64,000 bases of DNA. Origin: Nephrocerus scutellatus. Taxonomy: Eukaryota > Arthropoda > Insecta > Diptera > Pipunculidae. A program made the position numbers and the translations under genes. This document shows positions 47,601 to 61,700 of the stretch, in pieces; the first letter of the stretch is position 1; each line of letters begins with the position of its first letter. The notes beneath the pieces were generated by a model, which saw nothing but the letters and a program-made list of their open reading frames with translations, had not been told where the DNA came from and did no database searches. The DNA lies in assembly GCA_947095585.1 (NCBI GenBank), contig OX352761.1, positions 34,191,777-34,255,776 on the forward strand, read 5' to 3'.

Positions 47601-49703
47601 ACAACATCTGCAACAGCTGCATCGGCAACAACAACAACTTCAGTTGCAACAGCAGCAGCAACAACAACTCCAACAGCAACAACAACAACAACAACAACAT
47701 CATCAACAACAACAGCAGCAGCAACTTCAACAACAGCAGCACCAACAACAGCAACAACAATTGCTTCAAATGGAATCAACAACTGCGACACCAACAACAT
47801 CAACGATTCGACAAGGAACCCGGATGCAACACCATCGGTCAAATCATTCCTCAATAAAATCAGAGATTTCCGAAAAATTCAACATGCTGCGCTCCAGCTC
47901 AAGCTCAATGGTCCGAATGTCTGGATCAGACTTGGAGGGTCTGGCCGATGTTCTGAAATCGGAAATCACCACATCCCTCTCAGCACTAGTCGATACTATT
48001 GTCACAAGATTCGTACACCAGCGTCGACTTTTCAGCAAGCAGTCAGATTCAGTTGCAGCTGCAGCCGAGCAGCTCAACAAAGATCTATTGATGGCTTCGC
48101 AGATTCTTGACAGGAAGTCACCGCGAACCAAGGTGGCCGATCGCGGTTCTTCATCAGCCAGCTCGACGAATCACACAATACCGTCTGGAGGACCAATATC
48201 GTCTGCGCCAACGAATGGCCAATCATCCGCCACTTCAGGTGCCGCAAATGTGACAAATCAATCAGGTAACGGTTCTCTTAATGTTAGCAACTCAAGTAAC
48301 ATCCATATATCAAACACTAATTGCAATAGTAGTAGTAGTAATAGCGTCAATAATCACGGCCTTGTGCTTGGCCACGGCTCCAACCATGGCCATAGCATTC
48401 TGATGTCGAGTGCTAGCAATGGCCCCCTAGTAAACAATTCCAATGCAAATTCAATGATAAACACACATCTAGTTGGAGCGTCTGGTGGCACAAACACCAT
48501 GAACAGTATGAATAGTAATTGTAATAGTCTGATGGGTGGACCACGAATGAACGGTAGTCAAATCGCATTTCCATCACCAGCTGGTATGGGCCTACAAATG
48601 CATCATGCTGCCGCCATGAATGGACCCCAAAGCCATCAGTCAGATAATAATAGTTTAAGTTCTTTAAATATACCACCACCTCATATGCGACCTTCGCCCT
48701 CAGCGGCCTTGTTTCAGGCACCGAAGACACCCCAAGGAATGAATCCGGTCGCAGCAGCAGCCCTCTACAATTCCATGAGTGCACTCGGTGGGGCAAGTAC
48801 AGCCGGCAGTGGCGTCGGCAACGTTGGTAGTAACCACCATCCAAGTCAAATAAATCCATTCTGCATACCCGAGCCAAGAGATCAAACTCAACTGGAGCAA
48901 AATGAGGCGCTCAGCTTAGTGGTGACTCCAAAAAAGAAGCGTCATAAGGTGACCGACACTCGCATTACACCGCGAACTGTGAGTCGGATATTGGCACAAG
49001 ACGGCATTGCCCCACCATCGTCAGCGGCAGCGGCAGCAGCAGCAGCAGCTCTGGCCGCGTCTTCAGCGACGGTGTCCAGTGCAATGCTGGAGGGGGCCAG
49101 TAGCAATCATGGGAAGTTCTCCGTTTCCAATCAAATGGGCAGCAATCAGGTGGTGACCAGCAGCATCAGCAACTCGATCAGCAATAACATCAGCAGCGCA
49201 CCAACAAGTACAACGCCGGCGCAAAGTCCGTCGCCGCGTTCCTCGCAATATCATCAGCCACCTCCACCACCACCACCACCACCACCAACAATGATGCCAG
49301 TATCACTGCCAACATCGGTGGCCATTCCTAATCCATCGCTTCATGAATCTCAAGTCTTCTCGCCGTACAGTCCATTCTTCAATCCCCACCACGGCCCCCA
49401 TGGCCCACATGGAGGATCACACGCACCACCATCGGCGCAAATGCATCACATGAAGATGTCATCGAGCCCACCGGGTCTTGGCGGCATGATGGATTCCAGA
49501 GACTCACCGCCACTACCGCATCCGCCAACCATGCTACATCCTGCCTTATTAGCTGTGGCTCACCACGGCAGCTCCCCCGACTACAGTGCTCATCTTCGGG
49601 CGGCCATGGACGCCCAGGATCGCAACTCGGATTGCAATTCTTCCGCCGAAATGCAGTTCGATGGCATGCAACCTACTATATCCTTTTTAAAACAACAAAT
49701 GAT
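44632..49703 (+). CDS. pros: pros first coding exon (N-terminal and central regions)
   Basis: Starts with tandem ATGs at 44,632 and 44,635. The second has A at -3 and is the better initiation context. The exon ends at 49,677 when the U12-type 5' splice site is used (last residues GMQPT) or at 49,703 when the U2-type GTGAGT site is used, adding ISFLKQQM plus two bases. If neither is used, the frame stops at TGA 49,705-49,707. It encodes about 91% of the protein, including all low-complexity tracts. The conserved islands (KRARVENIV, the Q/E-rich heptad-like segment near 46.8 kb, the LKSEI...VDTIV segment near 47.95 kb, [20 protein letters not shown] near 48.93 kb) also occur, as I recall, in Drosophila Pros and in part in vertebrate Prox1. 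Confidence 0.95.
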
Positions 49704-52700
49704 GTGAGTTGACAATTCAAAATGTATATTATATGCATGTATTTCCTTCACCTTTTACATTTCCTTCATTCCAACACACACATCACACACACAATCCGTG
49801 AGCCACACAATTTCTTTCAATGCAAGTTAAGTGCATACAAATTACTCAGCACACAAATAATCTCGTCGCCGCTGAAACCTCTTTCACTTCTACAATTTCC
49901 TTTCACCGGCTCTGCCCGATTTCTTATTGTCTTTCGAGGCTTACACAAGCAACAAAAATAAACAACAATAAAAAAACTAAGTGAAACCAATAAAGTGTCT
50001 TCCATAAACACTTTGATACGGCGCTGCTGCGCTGATTCAATGAAACTTGGGATTTCATATGAAATCAAAACCATTGCACTGATTTAATCCATCAGCAGGC
50101 AAGTGGAATCCAAATCTATCATGTGTGCAATAAGCCTTCGATCACTGGCAGTGAAAGGAGGCACCATTCCACTATACTCGTAAGTCTACAAAAGACTATT
50201 TTCTTTGGCTTTGTTTATGGTATTTATTTTTGTACTTGCCACCAATACAATATACGAAGCAATATACTTCGTACTCGCATGCAATCATGCAAGCTAAAAA
50301 CATCAACCCCCATCCTAGCCGTCCAACCAACACACTCGTCCTTAATCATACCAAACAAACAATTTATTATTTAAATAAAACTTAACTCTTTGTTCCATAT
50401 TGTGTAACCCTTGTAAATATAGAAAATCTGATTCCTTAACTCCGTTGCACTCGTCAACATTGACACCGATGCACCTGAGAAAAGCTAAACTGATGTTCTT
50501 CTGGGTACGCTATCCCAGTTCGGCAGTCCTCAAGATGTATTTCCCCGATATCAAGTTCAACAAAAACAACACAGCACAATTGGTTAAATGGTTCTCGAAC
50601 TTCCGGTAAGTCAGCTTTTTTACTTTTATAATTAAATGTAGAAACGATCCGGTGTAAGAGATTTGACATAGTAATGGCAGCCAATTACAATTGGCACTGA
50701 AAAAAAATTCGACTTAAGTTGTGCTGAGTGCATTCGGAAACGTTTTCCCCATTCCTGTCACCTGTCACTCTCAGTTCATTTGTAATATAATTTCTAAAAA
50801 AATGCTTTTGGAATACTTTGTGTTAAACGGCGGGCTGCAACTCAACAACACCCTGCTTGTTGTTGGTTCCAGACACGTAAAAAAAACACTGAATGCAATG
50901 AATAGAATATATCCCATAAAAATGAAAAACGCTTTTTGGCATTCTGGAATATTTTGCTCTCGCTATTCAAATATCAAAGAGTTTTCTACTGATCCCATCG
51001 TGTCAAATCTTCATAGTGTCTTAAGATACCTTAAGTAATAAAGAAAAAATGACCTGGGGTATCAGGTTTTTACGCTTTCTTCTGGGACGCACGGGCTAAG
51101 CACTGAATATTATTCGCTTAATATTTCAATACTGAAAAAGACAACCTGAGAAAAACAGTTGGAAAGACTGATAATATGAAGGGTAGTGCATCTCAATTCG
51201 CCGTTCGGATCCGGCCTTAAATTGTATGTCCCTTCCATTTGTGTCCAAAAAATGGACCGCAACGGTCTGTCGCGCGGAATATTATTATTATTTTATAAAG
51301 TTCTACTCTGGCTTTGCTATCATAGGCGGCTTTAAAGTCTATAAAAAGTACTGAGTTTTGAATCTCTAGACATTTTTCCATCACCTGCCTAAGAGTGTAA
51401 ATCTGATTAGTTGTTGATTTGCCTGTGATGAAGCCACACTGGTATGGGCCAATGATGACTTTAGCGTATGGGGCTATCCTGTCTTGAAGGATAGAGGAGA
51501 AAATCGTATACGCGGTACCTACTCAACAACGTTATATCACGATAATTGCTGCATTTTGTGATATCTCCCTTTTTATGTATTGGGCACAGGATGCCCGGAT
51601 ATGCAATCCGCGCTCGGAGAACCATACCAACAAGGTAGTGGTCCGAGTCGACGTTGGCACCTCGGTACGTTCGTACCGTCATCTGGTTCGGGTTGTGGCG
51701 GCGGTCTATCAACACGTGGTTTATCTGGTTGCGAGTGGCTCCATCAGGAGATACCAGGTGGCTTTGTGGATATTTTTACGCTCAAACCTTGTACTCGCAA
51801 CGACTAAATTATTGCTTGCTGCCATATATGACTTGTTGTCCATTGTCATTAGTGTTCTCGTATAAGCTATGGGTGTCAATGTACTGCCTGAATACTGGCT
51901 CCCTACCTATTTTAGCATTCATTTCCCCCAGAATGATTTTTACATCATACTGAGGGCAGGCATGGAGTTCCCGTATGTCTGATTCAAAGAATTCAAAGAA
52001 TTTTTCATAATATGGGGAATCCTCTCTAGATGCGACAAGCGAAGGGTGCATAGCCGTTCTTTTATTGCTTTAAAGCCGATAACGGTGGGTTTCACTATTT
52101 TGCTGGCTATAAACCCCACCCCGAACACATGATGTCATATTCTGATGTTTGTAAGACACCATTTCCCGTCCACCGCATCTCGTAGATTGCTATTATATCA
52201 GCCTTATATTTGGATAGGGTATCGGCAAGCTGCTTTGCAGCTCGAACTCTATACAGTGAGCGTACGTTCCAAGAGAAAATTCTTAAATCGTTTAGCCGTT
52301 TTCGTTGCCTTGGTCCTCGTCGTTCATCAGTGTATCCGAGGCTGGTTTTGGGTTAAAAATAATTTTTTACGGGCGTGGTTATTGGCCTTGCATCAACCTT
52401 AATCTAAAGAGACTAGCTCGATCACTCAGCTTTTTCTGCATTGGAGGAAAATTAAAGCGTTTGAAACCGCCTACAAACGTGAGGAATGTGATATATTGTA
52501 AATCACATTTCTTCGATTTTTTTCATTTTAATAAAGGGATTAGCCCAGGGAGTTTTCCTTGGCAATAAGTTTGAATATAAAAAAAGTATATTTATTTCTT
52601 TATATAATTATTTATATTTTATATTTTTTTAAATATAACATTTCATAAAATGTAACTTGGTACATAGAAAAAAAGGCCGAATCAATTTGTATATTGAAAG

Positions 52701-55700
52701 TAAAAAATATAAAATTGAATGGCTGACGAACAGGTACATTCTTTGGCACAGGCACTCAAGTATATTAGAAAATTTTGGGTTGATGATGACAAGAGATCAG
52801 GTAACCGATGATTGCCTAATACCAAAATAATAGACAGTTGAAATCGTGTAAGGACTAAATTTATATTTTACGAGTAGGTACCTGCCATGTCAATTGGTTA
52901 AATGTGTTCGAATTCACACCAAGACGTCTTTGAGGGAATTTCAAAAATATTTGCAATTGCGATATGTTCCCTGACGTATTTAGGTACTCCTGTCGTTGTT
53001 TACCTATGGGACTAATAGCAACGGCAATCTAACAAAAAGATTATCCTGGTCGTCCAGAATTACGAGTAATCGTTCGTTGTTCGCGCCAAAATGCACATCT
53101 GTCAGCTCTGCTCGCGCTCCGCCAGCACAATAGTTCACCTCACCCTCGTTAAATTGAAAAGAAACGGATTTTTGCGGATGATCTCCGCAGATGTTTTTCG
53201 CCACCGATTGCGTCGACGTGCGTCTACGATTCGAACGTCTTGAGAGAAAAAAGATAAAAAGAAAATCACACAAGAAAGCAAAATCGGTCTCAGGTAACTT
53301 GTTAGTTATACACAAAACATCGTCGCAACCCCTCTGAGAAAGTCGCGCAAGCAGACTTCATTTGTTCGTTCGGTTTCTATTGTGAGAAAAAAATTTAAAA
53401 ATATATGGCAGAGAAGAGAATAAGAGCTGAACGAACGTCTTTGCCTTACTGATCTTAAAGGACAATGGGTACGTTTGGCAATATGCAAAAAGCCACTAAG
53501 CCATTCAGGGTATATTATGCAGGCAGGATTGTAGAGTTGAATATATCTTTTTTGCTTCTCGTTCACATCGGCAACTAAGAGCAGGGGTTGTTACTTGTGC
53601 AGGGATTCTCGAACTCGTGCGTCGTGCATATACATACGACTTACATGTTGGGAAGTTAATATAATATTTGTAAGATCATTCTCTAAATGACTTTCGTGCG
53701 AATGAGAGGGACTATTGTGCACGTTCTCATTTCCTCTACAATGAATATGAAGTAGAAAATAACGGCTTAGCTTAAGGTTTGAAGTTAATAATAAACGGTT
53801 TTTTCTCTAAATGTGTTAGACTTAAAAACATCATTAATTTCGTATATCTACTTGATTGCTGCTGAAAAAAGATTAGGACAATTGCATCGTGGCAATTCGC
53901 ACAAAAGTTTTGATGCGCTTATGGCAATTGTTTGGCACATTTCAGGATGCATCTGATGGATCTCTCAGAAGTCGCGCACCACCGCCAATTGGCTTTGTAA
54001 CTGACAACTGGAACTGCACAGCTTCTCCCTTAATTAGTTCATTTGTATAAGGTGTGAACTGTGGTGCAAAGAGGTGTGGATTTTTGTCGTGGCAGCAGTC
54101 ATAGTCTGCGGCATCATCATGATGATGTCCTTCCGTTGCTTCAACTTGTGTGCTGCAATGAGGCAGTGCGGATTGTATGTGCACGTGTGCATGTGCAGTT
54201 GCCCCACACGTAAATTCGTATATGTGGAGTTATTCCTTCCTGATGTGGCAATTGCTGCGATCGTTTAAAACAACCCGCAATAAAAATGCTCGCCCTTAAA
54301 TACTCACAAATAGTGTGAGTGCTAAGCGGAAAGCGCTGAGCGCAAAGAAATACAACAAAGTAGGAAAAAAATCAGCGTAAATATGAATTCTCAAAAACAA
54401 AACAAAACACAAAAAGTCTTCCCTTCTCCTACTTTGCATTGAATTATCGCATTTCTGCTGCACGTCTGTGGTTTCCTGACAGAGGCTCTTTGTACAGAAA
54501 TTAAATAATAATCACATTGCCTTTATGCTCGAACACCTTCCATCGTTACATACATTTAAAAGTGCTTAGTCGCTCGCACTCATCATCCGCTAATTCACTC
54601 CTCGCTCGGCACTGCACTGCACACACGTCACATGATGTTACGTTTGCGTGCATGCACGAAGAGCACTCTCACTCGCTGTATGATGAAAAACGCATCCCAC
54701 AACCCACACATCCTGGTCACATTTCAATTTCGATTTGCGTGCTGTGAGGAGCAAAACAAATCGCACATCTCGCACAAAGGTACATAATAATCTCATCCAC
54801 CTAGCTTGTAGGAGAACGCTCGCTCTTTTTTCAGCGACAATTTTCATTGCATTGTTTTTGATGTTGTATTATTGCAACGAGTTTTATCCATTGCGATGAT
54901 TTTTCCACGTGGCAATAATGTGTATGTGCGAAAGTGAAGTTGCTCTTATCGTTGCCAATTAGTAGACAAATTGCTTTTCCGAAATCACATCTCACACATG
55001 CATTAATGGTGGTGAAGAAGTCCATCTACGTCTTTTACTTAGGCGGTTACATCAACAGCATGAAGCATCGGATGTTCTGCATCTTAAGTCTTTTATGTGG
55101 TGGATCCGCTTTTGCGACCAAGCTCCACATCGCTAGCTCATTCCCTGATGTGTACCTATGAGTAGGTATGCTTCTATACTTGAAATTTCAATGCACTGCC
55201 GGAAGGCGTATTAATTAGGTTCATCAATTCATCTCATCCATTGCAGTTCGCAGGCCATAGATGGGAAACATCAATTCCTTGAAGCGGAATAGTCATCGTA
55301 CGAATAGAGTACAGTACAGAGTGCTTCACCGGAAAGTGAGCATACAGTGCGCCATTCATGAATCACGAGATGTAGTGGGTGTGATGCTTTTGGATTTTTG
55401 TTTAAAGTTATTTAAAGAGATAATGTCCTTGTGTACAGGTGCTCGAATGAAAGGACCACCTTTGAGGTGGATTCACGGAGAGGACAAGATGATGCACTAA
55501 ACTCACACAATACGCATCAGGACTATGTGCCTTCGTTCCTATGTTATCTGTTTCTGTATCCGTACATGCGGAGGCATTAGTGCGTTACCCCGGCCTACCG
55601 TGCCATAATGTAGAACAATCTTCACTTATCGCGACATTAATAAGCTACTGTGCACGGTTTCTAAGGATGTATGGAAATCGCACACACTATACCCACTCGT

Positions 55701-58700
55701 GGCTTACTGCGACGAGTATTGGACGTGACGCTCTGGGTGATGGTGATGCGCGGTGTTGGTGTGGTGATGGTTGCAGCTCATCATCATCGCCACTGTAAAT
55801 TGCCTACTGAATGACATGAATGTGCAGAGCGTCAAAAATGAATGCCGTTTGCTGCATTTCAATAATACAAGTAATTGCATCACTCTTGGGCTGCGACTGT
55901 GCAAGCGCAACAACGCCAAGGGCTCTTAACCCAAAAGTATAAAAAGACAAGGATTGCGGGTATATATGCAACTTGGCGAGCATGTCACTTCTTCTTATTA
56001 TTATTTTTTTTTTTTGCAATTTTTATATTCATTGTTGCTTGAGAGAACGGTGAGAGCATTATGATGCATAATATACTCGGCGTATATGCGATTGCAGCAT
56101 TTCTCAATTCGTAATTATCAGCCGGAAGTGAGGTGGCAGCAACAACAACAATAACAACAATAACAATGTCGCCTCAACAAATCCTCATCGCTCACTTAGC
56201 TGCCCCACCAACCATCGATATGAATTGAAGAGAGCACTCACTCATCATCGCATGTACTGACGAGTATCTACACGAAAAAGGCGCACTCACGAAAGGGTAC
56301 TGTGGGAACGCCGACGCCGGCCGGCGGTAAAACATTCATGCCAAGGCGGATAAACAAGCCAATTTTGCATTTGAAGATTGAAGATTGTTTGCTCCTTTTA
56401 ATTAATATACATAATGTCCTTATGTCATTGCGGCACTTAAGTTTGTGCTCAAAACATAATAGGCGGCGCACACCCTCATCCAACTCGCTCATCATCTTCA
56501 TTTCGGTGGTCGGGGATCGAGGCTGACTTGGAGACTGGGACTCTAGTTGTGCTGTGCATAATTGCTTGGCTGAACTATACAATATACGCCGATGCATGAT
56601 CCACTACACATCATAGAGTCGTCTTGCAAATGTTGCACTTGCATCAGTGTGCCCCAAGCCTTTGGTGCCACACTTCTTGGGCGAATCCGAATGCAAAAAG
56701 TGTCACGCCTAAGGAAGCACTGAAGGACTGACTGACTGACTCGCTGATGGTTCCCCAGTCCCCACTTCACATAACATACGTACTTACGCCGGTATGCATC
56801 CACTATATGCACACTACGCCGTAGGTAGCCTCTTTAGGACTAATGCCTCCATTTTATATTTTTGCTTTTTGTTTTATTTTTGTTGTTCATTCATTCATCT
56901 TATGCGCTTCTCCTTGTTCTTGATGCGAACACCTCCTCGAGTGGTGCTGTTTGCAGCGTGTTGCGCTGCAATTTAAATGCAAATATTGTTTGTTTGCTTT
57001 CTATATTATTTAGCATTCTTCATTATAATATAACTAGGATGTGAGGAGCGCCCTTTTGAGGTTGTTCTTCTTGTTGTAGCTGTTGTTGTTTTCATCGCTC
57101 GCTCCACTTAAGTGAATTGAGTGCTCAGTTTAGTGTTAAAATACCCACTTTTCTGAGCGGGAATAGCACCAACGCCGAAACGATGTCGACATTGCATTCA
57201 CGAATGTAGTAGATAGGAGCATTCTTGTAGGTATATGTAGCGCTGGCGACAGAGGAACCTCACTTTTTACCGAAAGATCCTCCAAAGGAAGACTCCATCC
57301 GCTTGGATGAATGCCTGCCTGCCTGACGACTGCGATGGTGATGCATTGTAATAATATATGTAGATGCGAAGTGTTGTGCCATCTAGTGTCATCAGTGCGA
57401 TAGCAGCTAGGTCTGAGTGAGTGTGTGTAGGCAAAAAATCTAGTAGTCGTTTTCACACGTCGTGTTCTCTGATGGTGGCGCTATTGTTTGCGCTCCTCAA
57501 TACAATAGCTTCTCGAATAATAAGATTTGCAAACCGATGAGATAACGACATAAGAATGCGGGATGATTTATTATTTTCACAATTACCTAGGAGAGGATGG
57601 CATACTTTAGTCTGATAGTGAAGTATAAAATGCAGCCAAGAAAGTCTGCGCATTTCTGACTCATTCGCAATTAGTTTGTTCTAATCTGCTTACTTTTGCA
57701 ATAATCCAAGTATCAGCAAAACATTCAAAGTGTCATTGTTTCCATCCGTTTTTTTAATATTGGCATTCACCCATTCAGACAAAAGCAATAGTCAGCACGG
57801 TCAGGATTCATTATTCGTCTTCATGCCGGATGTTGAAATACTGCAAATTGCAACATAATGCACTCGACATTCTAGGAACAAATATTGCATAGATGATCGA
57901 CAATAGATGTGCCTACAAGCTAACGAAAGAAAGTGCACTGCATGACACCAAATGAATTCTTTATAATGGTTGGTTTGGTCGGCTTCAGCTTCAGGTACAT
58001 CATCAGCAGTATAAGGTCACCCACACCATAAAACGCTTACGACTACGGTTACGATTAAGAAAACAAATATTTAATCTCTCGTCATTGTACTTGCTGGATT
58101 GTACTACTAATAGGGGTGTGTGTGTTTATAATTTAATTAGAATGTGGGGGTTGGCTTTTGACTAACGGTCATCAAATCGGTGGCATGATGATATTACGGT
58201 GCTGGTGTACCTCGGTCGTCGTTGTGTCGCCGTAATTATTTTTCCTCGATGCGAAACATCTATAGCTACACAAAGCTCTAATTGCCAATTGGGTCTACTT
58301 TGACAAAAGAAATTCTAGACTCTTGCACTTTGTGTGCACTCGGGGATTTCTTTTGCTTCGCTGGTGCATATGTGCAAGTATATATGTGCGTATGCACAAT
58401 ACATATAAACTCCGTGCTATTGGATGTAATTAATATGACGTGATTAATAAATGCGTTCCCGGCGCTTGTACATCCAGAAATGAAGATTATGTTTAATAAA
58501 TGATGTGAAAATGATAGTCAGCATCAGCAGGAGCTGCTTTGTTCTGGGGAAGAAAACGAAGCTAAGCTCATTTACATCCCCTTGACGCTGATTTTGTACT
58601 GGCTACTGCTTGTAGGATTCTTCTGCTGCGCATTCGGAATTTTTAATAAATCTCTTATGGCATAACCAGCCCCCTTCAGCAAGTCAACCCACAACCACCT

Positions 58701-61700
58701 ACTCCTACAAACCACACAAAGTCACATTTACCACGATTGCGAATGTTTGCCTTGCAACATTTAGATGCAGTCATAAAGATTTTAATTAAGCTCCAGAAGT
58801 TCGGATGTTCTCGTTTGAGTTCCATTGGTTTTGGGATTAGTGTGTGCAGCTAAATGCAAATATTGTACTGTACCTAAGAGTTTGTGTGCGAATTTGCGGT
58901 TAATCGAATGCATTACGTTCGTTTGAGCAAATTAAAAAGGATATTTGCCTAGTGCATTAGTCGCGGAGTTCTTTGTAAAGATTCATTGTCTTCTTCAACT
59001 GTGTATACAGGAGATGTCGCCGAGCTAAAACTTGCAACTTATTCACTAGCGTCTATTAGAAGAGATATTAGTATTCGGCGCGACAGACCATTGCGGTCCA
59101 AGGCCTAGCTTCTCGCAACCATTCGTGTTGAGCATGTATATTTTTGCACACAAATGGAGGGACCTACAATTTAAGGCCGGATCCGAACGGCGAATTGAGA
59201 AACTTTCCGTGACAAGTTATTGCTCTCGAAACGTTTGTCACCCTTTCGCGAGAGGTGGGACACCGTGAAAATACTTTTGGTGTTACTGGGATTCGAATCA
59301 CGAGAGATAAGTGATTTTAAAAGTCACAGTTATATGTTTCAGTTCACAAACTGAAAGTCAAACCCAACTGCTTTCTTGAACGAAAACTTTCTGGTAATTT
59401 TGCCATAAATATTCTTAATCCGTTGAAACATATTAAGACTTTTTACTCGAATAGTGATCTATTGTGCTAAACATCTCTCAGGATCGATTGACAGTACGAT
59501 AGCTGGGTTTCGTCTAGATCGTCCTTAATACACGTCATTGGTTTTACGAAAATCAAAAAGAGATAAAATATCATCTCTCGTCTTTCTTGAGTGTAACATT
59601 TCAACTACCATAGCTTGGTTGTTCTATACATAGAAGTTAAATTGCAACGATCAATCCGTAAGCAATAAAAGTGCACTGAGATTGGCCATTTTTGTTGTGT
59701 GGTTTTTTACAATTACATATCAAAAAATAAAAAATGCTCTTCTGACTTCCACTGACTTTTTCAACGTTCTAATTTTCTATTATAAATTGTTCATACATAC
59801 ACAAAAATTGCATTAATTTAGTTCCTTAGCTTAGCCGTACATATTTCCGGTGCATATTATTGAGCATGCAATCGCATAAAGCCGTCTCTAAGGTTTGAAA
59901 CAATACAATACAAACGACAGGTTGGTTTGATTTTGAAAACCATTGTAAGAAAACCGCTGTAACACAAAATAAGCGAACTTTTTACGTAGTTATGTTAGAC
60001 TCTTTACACACAAAAAAAAAACTTTATTTTGGTGACCTAAAATTTGGAAGCTCATTCACCACAGCACATAAATTAACTCAATGATCTGTGACTAGATAAG
60101 GATGGTCACACTTTAGGCTTTAGGGCAATAATTTTAATGCGGCATTATTCAAAGGATTGTCGGTTAGTGGCTGTCACTCGAAGGACCCCGGGTCCGATTC
60201 CCGGCGCTTCCAAAACTTATACGAGTTTCTCTTCGCACTGTGATTATGTAGATTCTGAACGCGCACATGTATAGTTGAATTATGTATAGGCGAAGGCTAT
60301 AATCTGGATGAATAGATGGCATGGAGTAGTGTGCTAGTTTGTTGTAGGTGCTCGGATGCGATCTTTCCATAACCCCACCACTATACATATATCTATATGT
60401 GTGTAGGCCCATATAAGGGTGCATGCGGTCTTTGAGCTTTGAGGTGTGCTATAGTTATAACAAAAAATCTCTCGAAGGGCAAAAAGAGTTCAAAAATTCA
60501 ACAGTTAAAATAGTGAAAAGAGTCATAGTACTAAAAGTCCCTTAATCGGAATTGCCAAAATTTCTGTATCTGAGTTGATTTGATTTGTTTTTTTTCGCAA
60601 GTTGGTGCCCTAGTTGAAGATGCGAAAAAAAAACAATGAATTCGTCATTCCTGCTACTCTCCTAATTACCCAATTTCGTTTGTCCAATGTTGTGACACTT
60701 GGTGTAGGTACTTACATATGTCTTTCTGTAAATACACACATTTACAAATCTACATAGAGAATTTGTATTTGAAATCGCTGGAAAGCGCAAAATGAACAAG
60801 TTAGTTGTATACGCTTTGCATTTTTTGCACTTAATGATTCTTCCACTTGGCGTGATAGCGTGATGGTGAGCACATCAACATCACGACTAAAGAAAACCCC
60901 CAAGGCAACATTTTGACTCAAATCGAAGAACAAAACGAGTGTCAGTCGCAGTTCGTGCTGCCGTTACGCGCGGCGATAATATTGCAAACCAATCTTGAAA
61001 ATTACTCGAACGATAAAAAGATATGCGAACTGACAGTGAGTGGGCGGGTGGGCTGAATTGAACTGATATTGGCACAGAAAAGGTTCTTGTAGGATTCGAA
61101 TTTTTTCAGTAGACAACAATAACAACAACGACAAAACAGAACGAAAACAAAAACAAAACAGTGTTTGCTTCGGAAGCATGACGTGAGGTTGTACGAACGC
61201 GTATACCTACACAACATTGTACCGAGTCCGTCACATATTACGAGTATCAAGGATTTCCTAAAGGACTCAACAGATGCATTCTTACAGAGGCTATATGTAT
61301 AGGTATATGATACCTTATGCTTACGCTCGGAGCATTCTGAGCAGCATGACGGTGGCGTAAGAATGGGGTTGTTACTCGACTGTCGTCTCCGCCTTCCACC
61401 AGAAATAATGGATCTCGAACCATGCTCGCGCGAAGGAAAATGTTATTGCTGCACTGCAATAGCATCAGTCGAAGCCCACAGGGGCCTGATAATTTGTATT
61501 GTAAAATTGAAATGTTTTCATGCTTTCGATGCGCGCTTATACACATTCGCCCACCACCCGTTCGCGCGCACTTCTGACAGGAAAATAAAAAGATTGTGCT
61601 CTGGGAAATCTTGAAATTAGCGCGATTATCAGCGACAATTTCCGACAGATGAACGCAATATTTGCTGTAACAATTGAAGAAAAAAACACTGTATTGCCGG

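Noticed and set aside
47165..47857. 230-codon + strand ORF and 190-codon minus-strand ORF overlapping pros
   Set aside because: Both are frame shadows of the CAA/CAG tract (poly-Asn/Ser and poly-Val/Leu). The pros frame is continuous and conserved.
49678..49707. Unspliced read-through stop as the real pros C-terminus
   Set aside because: The frame would end at TGA 49,705, without the homeodomain. Strong U12 and U2 sites and in-frame downstream exons show it is spliced.
60150..60215. Functional tRNA gene
   Set aside because: The T-arm is intact but the acceptor stem does not pair and the D/anticodon region is too short; treated as SINE or pseudogene.
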